A DNA stretch of 64,000 nt from the NCBI GenBank assembly GCA_018136815.1, contig CM030934.1:1688695-1752694 (forward strand), in the 5' to 3' direction. Source of the stretch: Isochrysis galbana. Its lineage: Eukaryota > Haptophyta > Isochrysidales > Isochrysidaceae. The position numbers were made by a program, and so were the translations under genes. Positions 10,415 to 19,925 of the stretch are shown here, in pieces; position 1 is the first letter of the stretch; the number at the start of each line of letters is the position of its first letter. The notes under the pieces are model-generated. The model was given only the letters and a program-made list of their open reading frames with translations. It did not search any database and was not told where the DNA came from.

Positions 10415-10951
10415 ATGGCGAGCCGCTTCACCTTCAACCCCAACCCCACGCGCGCGAGCCGATCCGCGCGCGTGGTGGAGAGCGACAGCAGCAGCGACGG
10501 CGACGGCGACGGCGCTGACCACGAGCTAGCGCTTGCGCGTGGTGGCGAAGCAAGGCATGCGTGGGCTGCGCTGCTCGACGGCGCAACGCAGCCGGTCCTC
10601 ACTCGGCAGGATAAGGAGGAGTCAGTGCCCGCGCCCGCGCCCGCGCGCGCGGGCACAGCTCCCGCGCCTGGGAGCATATTCAATGTGCTCCCAGCGCGTG
10701 CCACAGGTCTGAGCCAGCCGGTTTTATCCGGTCGTAAGCGCTCCCTCGTTTCGAGGCGCACTGATCCTGTGTGGAAGTGCGTTTCGATTGTGAACGAGGA
10801 AGACCCCAACAACACTCACTGGGCTTGTCTGGGGTGTGGCTGCCGGAGGAATGGAGGCCCTTGCTTGGTGCTTGGGCCCCCACAACAAAACGTAACCAAA
10901 TACCAACAAAAGACGTTAAAGTCGCAAAGTCGCAAAGGGCCGAAAAGCTGA
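10415..10951 (+). CDS. ORF with BED-like zinc-finger segment, possible transposon remnant
   Basis: 178 residues. The N-terminal half is Ser/Asp/Gly-rich. Residues about 115-170 (DPVWKCVSIVNEED... THWACLGCGC... NVTKYQQK) resemble a BED-type finger, as at the N-terminus of hAT transposases: W near the start, a C-x2-C pair, then T-K-Y. The second metal pair (H-x-H/C) is not clearly present. No DDE domain follows, and a repeat A copy starts soon downstream. It could instead be ORF1 of another LINE-related element. Low confidence on identity, moderate that it is TE-derived. Confidence 0.35.
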   Translation: MASRFTFNPNPTRASRSARVVESDSSSDGDGDGADHELALARGGEARHAWAALLDGATQPVLTRQDKEESVPAPAPARAGTAPAPGSIFNVLPARATGLSQPVLSGRKRSLVSRRTDPVWKCVSIVNEEDPNNTHWACLGCGCRRNGGPCLVLGPPQQNVTKYQQKTLKSQSRKGPKS

Positions 10952-11189
10952 ACTTCAAATCGAGACCGGGCGCGGTGCGTGCCCGTTTTCGACGATCCAT
11001 CCGGATGGGCCCCCCCCACAGACACCAAATACACAGGGGCCAGCCGAACAGTGCACGCCAATCGGGCGGGCCGCGCGCCGAAATCTCGTCGAATTCAGCC
11101 ACCCGTGGAGCGTGGAGCCCATTCGACGTTTGACGTCTCCGAGGGAAGCGTCTTCACCTGCACCTGCAGTTCCTGCACTATCACCTTCA

Positions 11190-11535
11190 CCTACACCTTC
11201 ACTGAAGAAAAAACTTCGGACCAGCACCTTCCCAGTTGGAAAATTTTTTTATTCCCCCCCCCCCCCCGCTTTTTCCCGGAGAGTCGCCCGACGTAGGTCG
11301 GTCCGCCTCAATGGGTTTTCCCTCATTGTATAGCTTGTGGGGAGTTATAAGTTATTACAATGGGAGCCGGGGGTTTGCGAGGGGGGAGATTCGTAGGCGC
11401 GTAGGGGTGCATATGCGTATGTGCCTAGTGACAACACACGTCAAGGCGTATGGGCAAGTGCGCTGAGGGGTGTCGTGATAGTACCGGGCTAGTGGGAGTA
11501 GTGGTACTAACGCTCAGTTGTTTTATTATTATATA
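11190..11535 (+). repeat. Dispersed repeat A, copy 2
   Basis: Same block order as 876-1235, ending CTCAGTTGTTTTATTATTAT; the minus-strand copy at 27106 has the identical end, so this is the true 3' terminus of that subfamily. Confidence 0.75.
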
Positions 11536-11958
11536 GAACCTATAGCGTCGTGTATGACATCTTGTCAGCTAGCATTCCTAGCCACATACACCGGACGAGC
11601 CATGCGCCAACCGCGCACACCCCCATCGCGGGGGAGGGGCTCCGTTGCCGTCGAAGGGCTACGGTCCCTCAGCACAAAGGTTATACTAACACAACAATAA
11701 AACTCTGACGGGGGATATGAACCCTGAACGTCGGTCTATAAATCGACTCAAACGCCTGTACTCTCCCTGCCTTCTCCTCCAATCAATCCTCCTCTCGAGT
11801 GGGGGGAGCTCTAAAGTAGAGTAATGTAGGAGTACTCTCTCTACACTCGTTCGTTCATCACGGCAGGCACGCGGGGGGGGGGGGGGGGGGGCGCGGCCCT
11901 TCCAGCCGTCTCGTCATCGTCGAAGGGCGGGACCGCCGCGCGTGGTTCACGACACCGG
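11536..11958. other. Upstream region of the 11959 gene
   Basis: Contains a G run at about 11873-11891, 70 bp before the start codon, and no other recognised feature. Confidence 0.35.
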
Positions 11959-12435
11959 ATGGCGGCGCTCGTCTTGACCTTCCTACTCTGTTTGGTGGGC
12001 GCGTTGGGTAAGCTGCCGGTTACAGCTATCGGCAAGGAATTCGCCGACTACTGCGTCTCCTCGCGCTGGGGCTTCACATGCTTTGTTCCGACTACTGCGA
12101 CCGCATCTGTAGGTGGGGGCTTGCTCAAGGCAATGGTTGTCCGGAGCATGGTGGCAGTCACGTGCGCCGTGGTCGCGCGAGAAATCCTTCGCGACGTCCG
12201 TGAACTCCCGAAATACGTGCGGAATGGTGACCTCGCGGATGCAACGCTACCAGGTGCTCTTTCAACTCCAGCGCCCCAGCGTCCAACACCCAACGAAGCT
12301 TTACGAAGGTCAGTACCTAGAACAGATGGGGACGACGATGATGGTGCACACGGAAACGTTGAGGTTGACAGCGGCATGCACAGGCTGGAAGCACTATGGA
12401 TGGAAGCGGTTGCCTCTCGAAACGATTTTTTATGA
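11959..12435 (+). CDS. Hypothetical protein with N-terminal hydrophobic segment
   Basis: 158 residues. Residues 1-17 (MAALVLTFLLCLVGALG) look like a signal peptide or anchor. A moderately hydrophobic helix follows (about 60-80, VVRSMVAVTCAVVA), then an Asp-rich tail (TDGDDDDGAHG). No family recognised. The start context GGATGGCG is good and the G-run/ATG arrangement resembles other genes here. After the stop, the same frame stays open to a second stop at 12514, and a convincing intron-like pair (GTGAGTTG at 12522, TTTTTCTGCAG ending 12594) follows, so the 3' structure may be incomplete. Confidence 0.45.
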   Translation: MAALVLTFLLCLVGALGKLPVTAIGKEFADYCVSSRWGFTCFVPTTATASVGGGLLKAMVVRSMVAVTCAVVAREILRDVRELPKYVRNGDLADATLPGALSTPAPQRPTPNEALRRSVPRTDGDDDDGAHGNVEVDSGMHRLEALWMEAVASRNDFL

Positions 12436-12884
12436 TCGCTACCTTCACATGTGCCCTTCACTCAAGAAAACCTCCCAAACCTGACACCTTTGGTGCTTGC
12501 GCTTCAAAAGGCCTAGTGTGATGGTGAGTTGCTCGCGTGCACTGTGGTGCGGTGTTTTACTTGAATTCTTTGTGACATCTGCTCTTTTTCTGCAGGAAGT
12601 GCGAGCTGGAGCCCCGTGTGCGTGTGCGTGTGTGGTGCGTGTTGGTATTGCGCAGAGACAATGATAGAGTAGGGCAGTCAAACACTATTTTAACACTATT
12701 CTAACTTCTAAGGATGTAAAAATTAAAAGTCAGGATTGAGAAAATACACCAGAATAAAGAGGTAGAAACCCCGGAAAAACACATCTAGCACATATTCGAT
12801 GCCCTTCGGGCCCCAGACCCCCCCGGGAGCCCCAACAACGAAGCGCAACCCAAAAAAGCGGCAAAACGCAAAATAGGCCTAAAA
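12436..12884. other. No gene; intron-like splice pair
   Basis: Beyond the intron-like signals noted for the 11959 gene, I see only AT-rich sequence at 12680-12780 with no open frame. Confidence 0.3.
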
Positions 12885-13060
12885 ATATTCTTGAAGATGA
12901 CTACTACGTTGCTAACCGCCGTCCCCTTTTCTGGATTCTACGCCTGACATCGCCTTCGCCCTACCCTCACTCCCCTTCCCGTCCCCCCCCTCGCTCCTTT
13001 TTGTTTGGTTTCGGGGGGTCGGCTCACGTACACTACTTTGACCGAAGGTGCGGTTGTAGT
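12885..13060 (-). repeat. LINE 3'-end fragment (repeat B, copy 1)
   Basis: Reverse-strand relative of the 3' UTR of the LINE at 36775-38190: AATATTCTTGAAGAT, a C-rich middle, then CTTTTTGTTTGGTTTCGGGG and GGCTCACGTACACTA. Other copies lie at 21297-21560, 40721-40890 and 51850-52080. Confidence 0.65.
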
Positions 13061-13542
13061 CGTCGAGCTCGGCTGACGAGGCGGGAACGCCTAGAGCAAT
13101 GCTGTCGTCTCCAACGCGCGATGTGAGCTCAAGCATGGCGCCTTTGACTACCTCAGGGTTTCCACACTGTGGCAATGGTGGTGGGTCCCTGATGTCGCTG
13201 ACGCACGCGCAGTTCGATGCGTGCGTCTGTGCGGCCAAGTGCACTGGTGCCCTTGTGCCCTTCTGAAGTGTTGCCCCATGTTGAGCCATCTTATGTTTAA
13301 GCGGTCTCCGCCTGAGGTGGTGGCTGTGGCGCTGACCCCCGGCGTGACTAGGGTTGAGTTTTCTGGCTGCTCTCCTCCAGTTGGCTTCTTCGATGGACCA
13401 CGCCTGGGGCTGGTGGAGTTTGTGGTGATCTTGCCCGAGTCACTTGTTTGGTGGAGTGGCTTGGAGAGAGCGCTGCGATCGGACTGGCTAGTTTCGCTCG
13501 AAGTGCTGATCGTTGGGCCGAACCAGCCGATCGGTAGTGGGC

Positions 13543-14699
13543 ATCGTTGACGCCAATATGTTCTTTGCTGTCATCGAACACAATCCACTCTCCCTTTGTA
13601 ATCTGGCGAAATTCATCCTCGCTCGACTGCAACCCCACTTCTACCTTTCGTGTCAGGATCTGGAATAACAATGCCCATATGACAACGAAGAGCTTCATTG
13701 GCTAATCCGCTCCATCCGCGATGTTTGTTTAGTTCAGTTTTAGGACCGAGTTTAGGGCCTGACAAGAGTTGCCGGCAACTTTTTGAGCAACTTTGGGGTG
13801 TTTGAGAGGGCGAGCAACTTTTGAGCAACTTTAAGGGCCACAGGCAACATTGAGCAACTCGAGCAACTTACCTAGCAACTTACCCATAGATAGGCCCGTT
13901 AGAGGAGCAACCTACCCCTCCTAGATCTATAGATAGGCCGAGCGTGCAACTTTAACCTTAACCCCTCTGCCTCTTCTTATTCACATCAACATCGGTGGAT
14001 CGATAGAAGAGCACCTACTTGCGAAACGCTCTCCTCCCCTCTGCCTCTTCTTATTCACATAAACATCATGTAGTTTATGTATGAAAAGTGCATGGGTTCT
14101 AACTACTAACTAACGCCCGCCGCGCCGCTATCCTGTTCCCTGCAGGCTGTTCCGAGCATTCCCTCTCGCCGCGCTGACGCCCGGCAGCACGCGTCGCGGC
14201 AATCGCGGCGCAATGAACAATGAACGAGCAACTCCGAGCAACTTCGAGCAACTCTGCGAGCAACTTTGCCCCTTTTGGGGCCTATTTCGAGCAACTTTTG
14301 CGAGCAACTTTGGGGGTCTGAGCGAGCAACTCTTGTCAGGCCCTAACCGAGTTTGCTAAAAATCGCAGTTCGAAGCCCTGGAATGCTTCTGATTAATTCA
14401 ATTGTCTTTGGAAATGTTGTCGAGTACTCTGCGTTCCAAACTCCAAAGCCATAGAGTGGAACTACCTTCCAATCATGACCCTCTTCTTTTGTGTAAAGAT
14501 ATTCTTCTGGCCAATCATAAATTTTGTACTCACTGCCAAGAAACTCTCTTTCAATGAGTTCAAAGTTGTTAGCGAACATCTCAAGATGCGGAAAGACCTT
14601 GTAGGGGTTCGGGTAAAACCGCTGACGACATCCAAAGTAATGCTTCACGCAATGCTTCCCGCCTAGAAATAGCGTAGATAATATTACAATGATAAACAT
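13543..14699 (-). pseudogene. Aspartyl/asparaginyl beta-hydroxylase-like 2OG oxygenase, split by a MITE
   Basis: Family role: Fe(II)/2-oxoglutarate-dependent hydroxylation of Asp/Asn residues. The N-terminal part (14699-14346) has a membrane helix (FMFIIVILSTLFL), then FYPNPYKVFPHLEMFANNFE and 'FPKTIELIRSIPGLRTAIFS'. The C-terminal part (13752-13543) gives KLGPKTELNKHRGWSG, LRCHMGIVIPDPD and 'ITKGEWIVFDDSKEHIGVND', the order expected in this family including two histidines placed as iron ligands. MITE 2 (13753-14345) splits the two halves. A further frame change falls near 13608-13635, so the gene is broken twice unless that shift is a sequencing error. The region is AT-richer than its neighbours, which suggests foreign, possibly giant-virus, origin. 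The frame extends up to 14816, but the ATG at 14699 fits the membrane-anchored form. Confidence 0.8.
13753..14345. mobile_element. hAT-like MITE 2, inserted in the beta-hydroxylase gene
   Basis: Ends TAGGGCCTGACAAGAGTTGC and GCAACTCTTGTCAGGCCCTA are perfect 20-bp inverted repeats, flanked by ACCGAGTT at 13745-13752 and 14346-14353 (8-bp TSD). TAGGG ends plus 8-bp TSD indicate hAT. The 593-bp interior has no transposase but contains more than ten copies of GAGCAACTT clustered near both ends, the arrangement expected of subterminal transposase-binding sites. Confidence 0.93.
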
Positions 14700-14735
14700 G
14701 AAGATGACTTCTTTATTATTTGAAATTAATCCGCG

Positions 14736-15195
14736 CGGCCGACTCCCTCGTCCCGTGACAAGCAGCGACCCGTCTGCAACAATTGGACCCATAGGTGTTT
14801 GCATATAGGGACACATTTGGGGGGGGGGGGTAAAATTGTATAAGGTGTAGAAAAAGGCAATGCAGGGGGCAAAAAAAAGGGAACCTCAAGTTGCATCCTC
14901 TGAGCTCTGAGCCAGGAGTGGTAGGTGTCGGTCGCCGTCCCTGTGTGCCCCCTACAGGCCTCTGTCCGCCTGGTGACCAGGAGGGGGGGAAGGGTGAGTA
15001 CGAGTGTACGAGTGCTGGCCCAAGTGGGCCTAGGAGTGCGAATCCTGACGCCCGTGCCCACTGGCTTAGTGTGTTGAGTGCTGCTCAGCCCATGTCAGGA
15101 GGCAGGGCATGAGAGTGTCTGACGGCCCTCCCCCGGAGGGAAGTTAGTGCCCGGGGCGCAGAGCGCCCCCATTGCCCCCTATTATAACAATAGGT
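14736..15195 (-). repeat. 5' part of LINE-related element (repeat F, copy 1)
   Basis: On the minus strand it starts at the hairpin 15194-15178, then ATGGGGGCGCTCTGCGCC, and continues with sequence shared with 23530-23936 (-) and 40171-40600 (+), including the 'GACCAGG' plus G-run block at 14965-14990. A T-run (minus strand, 14871-14878) may be its 3' end. I found no convincing TSD. Confidence 0.6.
15178..15194 (-). other. LINE 5' hairpin, locus 1
   Basis: Minus strand CCTATT-GTTAT-AATAGG, perfect 6-bp stem, then GGGCA and ATG at 15172-15170. Confidence 0.75.
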
Positions 15196-15424
15196 TGCGG
15201 CTTCACGCTCTTACGTGCTCTATGAGTTGAGGGTCCTCCTGCCTCCTGCAACTATCCTACAACTAGCGGGTGGACTCCCGCCAAACGCCAGGCATGCCTC
15301 TTCTGAGCTAGGAAAAATGCATGGTACTCGTTGGTTCTGAAGTATAACTTGCTAAAAAATCTTCACGTGATGTGTGATGCTTTTACTCTTCTACAAGCAA
15401 AGCCTCATTACATATCAAGCTGAA

Positions 15425-16622
15425 TCAAGCTTTGGAGGGATCGGTGTCCTCGAGCCACGCACCAACCACGGTGTGTGCAAGTGAGACGAAGGATGGAACG
15501 TGGACGGAGCCGTCTTTCGGCTCAGGCAACTCCCCGAAGCGCTCTAAAATCACGGAGCGGTGGTACCAGCCAGCATCTTCAAGCTCCTTCTTGTCGATGG
15601 AGAGTTGCGAGTTATCGGCCTCAGCAATGAATCCGACCAGCAGAGACGATGGGAAAAGCCACGGCTGAGATGCCACATATCGGAGGGAGTCGCGACGGAT
15701 ACGCAAGCCAACTTCTTCGTATACTTCACGGACAACAGCCTCCTCTAGTGTCTCACCAAGTTCCACCTAACATGAGCAAGACGGAGGGTTCAGAGTGTTG
15801 CGTATTGCTCATAGCCTACTAAAAAATATAAGACCGATGGCTGCGGCGTGGTGGCTGCAGGGGTGCGGTCCATCCTTGCAAATTAACGCAATGCAATCAG
15901 GTGGAAGAATAAGCGGTGGCATCACACACAAATCCCGCCAAAGTCGAGTAGCGGCCTGTAGGCCACGACGCCTTGCGACCAAGACATGCTCTGTCCCCTT
16001 TGACGACCAACACCAAGATCGACGGCTCGATGCGCGGACGAAACCGAGCGCCGCATGACTCGTTGATGCACTGGCGCTGCCGGCCTGCACGCTTCGATTC
16101 CGTCCTGGCACCACACTTTGCGCAATGCGGAATAGAGCGATGCCAGTGTGCGAACCCACGAGCAGAGGCAAGGAGTGCTGCATCCGCATCGTCTTGCAAG
16201 CCTTCGAGGACAGTGTATGCACCTGCCCCGCCTCGGATGGCTAGCCATTGCCCTGGGAACTCCGGTGGAGTATCTCGATGCGAGACATCAAGCACCCAAA
16301 GCGAGGCGTCCCCGGGTGCACATCCGCAACGCTCGGCCAAGCGCCTTCCGAGCAAGCTTGCTTCTGTGGCGCGGCCGATGCACGCCGCAATGCTGCCCTG
16401 CTCGTTGACTAAGCCCTGCACATCTGACTCCGTGAGGAAGGAGGCTCTGTAATCACCAGGGGAACCCTCGATCAGAGACAGCCCGCTGTGGACTGGTAGA
16501 TAGACTCGAGGAGACGACGGTGGAGCCGCACCCCGCACAATCGCGCCCTGCGAATCGAAGAAGGCCGCACGACGGAGCGGGGGCGAGACAGATATGGCTA
16601 GAGCGAGCAACCAAGAGAGCAT
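15425..16622 (-). CDS. NADH pyrophosphatase (NudC/NUDT12-type Nudix hydrolase)
   Basis: Hydrolyses NAD(H) to NMN(H) and AMP; related enzymes also remove NAD caps from RNA. Exon 1 16622-15930, exon 2 15766-15425, 163-bp GT-AG intron (acceptor ATGTTAG), 344 residues. The join falls inside the Nudix box and completes it: G-F-V-E-L-G-E then RE-V-Y-EE-V-G-L. The zinc ribbon CAKCGAR...QCINESCG (about 168-195) precedes it, and SQPWLFPSS, the NADH-pyrophosphatase signature, follows. Residues 1-18 (MLSWLLALAISVSPPLRR) are hydrophobic, so a signal peptide is plausible. The C-terminus is ...DPSKA; a peroxisomal signal of the SKL type is not clear. Neighbours give no functional link. Confidence 0.9.
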
Positions 16623-17013
16623 GCTCGTTAGCGAATGCCTGGGGTGCGCGCGGCCGACGCGGCTGCGTCAAGTGTTTGTGCCCCTGCGAATGGGCACGAG
16701 GGCGTGGGAGAGGGGAAGGGGGAGAGGAGAACGAGATGGAGAAGGTGGAGCGAGAGAGAGGGGAGGGCGGCGGGATGCGCACGCGAGACGTCAATAAATC
16801 GATCGTGGAGACCGGAGATGGGAGAGAGGGAGCGGGAAAAATGAGTAGCTTCACCTATAAATATTCCCCGTCACATTCCCAGTTACATAATTTTCTTGTT
16901 CTTACAGAGCGGCCATGTGGCTTGGCGTGTAGAGTAAGTGCAAGGCTAGTGGCAGCAGCAGCACCCTACTAACCCTCAAGAAAGGGGGGGGGGGAATCTA
17001 CGCTGGCTACACA
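16623..17013. other. Upstream region of the NADH pyrophosphatase gene
   Basis: Purine-rich GA tract at 16690-16770 (C/T-rich in the gene's sense), AT-richer at 16850-16900. No gene recognised. Confidence 0.3.
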
Positions 17014-17605
17014 CCATGAAGGACACGGTCCAAGGAGGGCCAGCGTCGCGCCTAATGCGCTGGAACCTCAACTACCGTTAATATAACGGCCGTTAAAAAG
17101 TAGGTGTTAGACCAAAATCTCCAGATGTTATTTTTAATGTGCTGGAACCTCGAGATCTCGGAGTACCGTTTTACGATGGAGCACAAGCCTGGCGCTAACC
17201 ATAAGGATGCCGACGGGGTTTCACGGTTGATCGCCGCGGAAGATGGAACATCCAACTCTCAGCAGGGGAGGGAGGACATCCTATGGCTACCGCCGACTGG
17301 GGTGGCCGCCGTCACTTCTCGCCCTCGCACTTCTACAAACTCTAGCTAACAGACGCAAGAGCGATCTGACAAACTGGCTTTAACTACCCAGGAGTCGATC
17401 AACCTCTCTTACCTGGAGGCCGGCACTCCTACGGCCAAGATACTGAAGGAGGCGCAAGCCGACGATGCGGGCTGCCGCGACCTAATTCTAGCTCTCTCCG
17501 CTTCGCCGCTCCCCTCCGGCCTAGAGTACCGCCGCCTGTGCTAGCTGGCCCGGGAGTCGAAGCGGTGCCCAAGTTGGCTCAAAGTGCTTGTCGGTCGGCG
17601 TAGAT
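17014..17605 (+). pseudogene. Ty3/gypsy RNase H to integrase remnant
   Basis: With the 66-bp insertion at 17070-17135 removed, the frame reads RLMRWNLEISEYRFTMEHKP then GANHKDADGVSRL. This is the RNase H end of gypsy polyproteins, with the W-x-L-x-x-x-E-Y-x-F, HKPG and ADxxSR landmarks. Further on, after a frame change, 'QESINLSYLEAGTPTAKIL' fits the linker to the integrase. Stops at 17347 and 17540 show that it is dead. No LTR found. Confidence 0.75.
17070..17135 (+). mobile_element. 66-bp LINE-tail insertion with 16-bp TSD
   Basis: Flanked by AATGCGCTGGAACCTC (17054-17069) and AATGTGCTGGAACCTC (17136-17151), one mismatch. The insert ends CCAGATGTTATTTTT like the 3' end of the LINE at 38190 (CTTCAGATGTTTTTTTTT), and has a small palindrome TAACGGCCGTTA. 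It is a severely 5'-truncated LINE copy, or a minimal SINE using the LINE tail. Confidence 0.8.
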
Positions 17606-17608
17606 AAC

Positions 17609-19147
17609 TTAGATGTCCTCGAGATCTTCCCTCAAAATCCCGCCATTACTGATGGCGCAGGACGATCCTGGCATAGCCACCCCGGGTGAACACGTGCTGG
17701 AGGCAACGCCGTCTAACGAGCCAGTGCCATGTGCTGCCGGCGTGTGCATACAGGGTTCGGCCGCTTTGGTGTTCGCGTCCGAGCCGTTAGCATCGCCGAG
17801 TGGGTCCTTTGTGGCTGTGCACAATGGACAGAACCATTCGCCCTCAGGAAGATCTGTCTCGCGTATCGGCGGCACCAAACATTCGAAATGGAAAGTTCTA
17901 GGGCATCCATCACAACACAAGAGATTGCCCCCGTCATGACAATAATAGCACTCGCTGTAGTCGGGGTCTCCGGGCTGGATGAGCCCGGTGTCCTCTTCTG
18001 TTTCCTGCTCGCTGTGCTCGTCCCCCTCGCTCTCTTCTTCGCAACTGTCCTCGTCGTCGTCCTCGTCGGACCACGAGCGGCTCTTGCGCTTACGACCTCG
18101 GCCGCCCCGGCCCGCGCGCCCGCCTCGGCCCCCACGGCCAGCCCGGCCGCCGCGCCCACGTCCAACCTTCTGGGCCTCATTGCCCTTGTCAAGAGCAGCG
18201 TTGGCACCCGTTGTGCTCGGCACCTGTGGCTCAGCCGGGTGTCGGGTAGCAGACGTTTGTCTCGGCTGAGTTGCTGTACTCTGTGTGGGGCGTTCCCATC
18301 CTGGCGGCAGGCAGACCCCTTGAACTTTGATCTTGCATTTAAGGTTGCAAGCAGAGCACTGCACAATATGACCCACAAGCTGTGGGCCAAAGTGTGTCGG
18401 AAGTGACACGCGAAGGGCCGTAGCACAGAATGGACACGGGGCGGTATACAAAACAGTAGACGGCGGTGGCCAACCGGCTTGCAGGCCGCCATTCGCATTG
18501 CTAGGATGAGCCCTTCTCGTCGCTTGGTGGTTTTGACTTTCACGTGAATTCCCGGACTTGGCGCTTGCAAAATGCCCACCAGCCGCACCCCCACTGCCTG
18601 CACTCGAGAGGTGACTTCGCAAAACGCCAGCCGCCAACTGCCTGCGGAGTGCCTGATCATATGCTTTGCGTTTGACAGGATTCGTCAGCTCCTCGAGGGC
18701 GCCTGTTGTGCGCTGAAAAGCTTCGATAGCGCTAGGGTCAGAGTTCTTATCCGGATGCAAGACCATTGCCAGCTTCCGGTATGCCTTGCGAATGGACACC
18801 ACGTCAGTGTTGAACTCGACGCCGAAAACTTCATAATGGTGCCGCGCCTGCAAAACACTCCTGACTGCTTGTGATCGCGGGTCTCCACCTTTACGATCCG
18901 GCGCACATGTTGAAGAGGGCTCCTCAGCTCCAGCCCCGCTGGTCGAATGTGGCTGATCAGTGTGTGCTGCACGTTCCTTTGCGGGCAATACCGCCGCGAG
19001 TTTCTCCAGGAGAGCACGCGCCTCCAGCGATGGGAAGAGGCCTAGACTCTTGCGAACCAAGCGCTCTGCCTTGGCCCGGTCACCTTGCTGGCACGCGGCG
19101 ACCGCAAGCGCGAGCGCCTGACTGGCAGCGTCGCGGTTCGCCTCCAT
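17609..19147 (-). CDS. DnaJ-domain protein with PHD finger
   Basis: 512 residues, no intron. Residues 1-50 form the N-terminal helical segment typical of plant/algal DnaJ proteins (MEANRDAAS... [16 protein letters not shown]). The J domain is at about 103-167 with the HPD motif at 131-133, so Hsp70 ATPase stimulation is expected. A CxxC...CxxC zinc segment (CPFCATAL...CSACN) lies at about 236-270. An RG-rich region ([10 protein letters not shown]) and an acidic run follow, then a C4HC3 PHD finger at about 397-445 ([20 protein letters not shown], with H, C and CPLC), which in other proteins reads histone H3 tails. A chromatin-linked co-chaperone is my inference. The gene faces U1-70K and shares a 780-bp divergent upstream region. 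The stop lies 4 bp from the gypsy remnant. Confidence 0.88.
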   Translation of the reverse strand: MEANRDAASQALALAVAACQQGDRAKAERLVRKSLGLFPSLEARALLEKLAAVLPAKERAAHTDQPHSTSGAGAEEPSSTCAPDRKGGDPRSQAVRSVLQARHHYEVFGVEFNTDVVSIRKAYRKLAMVLHPDKNSDPSAIEAFQRTTGALEELTNPVKRKAYDQALRRQLAAGVLRSHLSSAGSGGAAGGHFASAKSGNSRESQNHQATRRAHPSNANGGLQAGWPPPSTVLYTAPCPFCATALRVSLPTHFGPQLVGHIVQCSACNLKCKIKVQGVCLPPGWERPTQSTATQPRQTSATRHPAEPQVPSTTGANAALDKGNEAQKVGRGRGGRAGRGGRGGRAGRGGRGRKRKSRSWSDEDDDEDSCEEESEGDEHSEQETEEDTGLIQPGDPDYSECYYCHDGGNLLCCDGCPRTFHFECLVPPIRETDLPEGEWFCPLCTATKDPLGDANGSDANTKAAEPCMHTPAAHGTGSLDGVASSTCSPGVAMPGSSCAISNGGILREDLEDI

Positions 19148-19925
19148 CGTCCGAAGGCCGAGCTTAGTGTGCGACTTCGAGATGAGGGAGTTGGGCGGCG
19201 CGCCGCACCGGAGGCGTCGGAGACAGCAAGCAGAGAGAGAGGGCGCAGGGTGACGCCGCCGGCCGCGAGGATGAGGTGGGGGAAGAGAAGGCTGAAGAGG
19301 GGAACACCGAGTGAAAAAGAAATAAGCGTGAAAAAAAACACAGCAGGCCGACGACCCCCTCTCCCCCCCACATACAAGCCGACCGACCCCCCCTTTTACC
19401 TTGACATAATAAGCACGTAGGAGTAGAGTACATATTTACTCGTACTGCCTGCAGATCAAAGGCAGGAATACTCTCCCCTCGCCTCTTCTTTCCCTCTTTG
19501 TTTCTTTCTCGCCATGAATCAAACCTCTCCTCTCATGCATGGCGTCCCGCTCCCCCCTTCGTTTCCTCTCCACTCTCTAATAATACTGATACTATACTCC
19601 GCAGACCGACGACCCCCCTCTCCCCCCACCCCCCACAGGCCGACCGAGACCCCCCATTCTACCTTGACAGTACTGATACTATATAATACAGCTGCAGCAC
19701 CTCCGTCCGACCTGGCATAGCGTCCTCTCTCCTCTCACTTCTACTACTTATAACATCTCCCCTCCTCCCCCCCTTTCCCCCTCCTCCCCTTGGGTCCTCT
19801 CTCGCCTTTCCCCCCCTCTCCCCCCGCGCCGCCTCCCCCCCCGCCCTCCCCCCTCGCGCGCCCCCCCCTCCCCCCCCCCCCCCCCTTCCCCCCCCTCGCC
19901 TCGCGCCTCTGCGCGCCGCCTCGCG
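19148..19925. promoter_or_regulatory. Divergent upstream region with internal duplication
   Basis: Lies between the start codons of the DnaJ-PHD gene (-) and U1-70K (+). A block 'CCGACGACCCCCTCTCCCCC ... CTTGACA' occurs at about 19350-19408 and 19605-19672. C-runs lie at 19850-19890, just before the U1-70K ATG. No core promoter element is clear. Confidence 0.45.

Noticed and set aside
11700-11760. tRNA-like B box (GGGTTCATATCCC on the minus strand)
   Set aside because: No matching A box or clover-leaf; it is a weak match only.
15425-15440. Peroxisomal targeting signal on NADH pyrophosphatase
   Set aside because: The C-terminus ends SKA, which only loosely resembles PTS1, and the N-terminus looks like a signal peptide instead.
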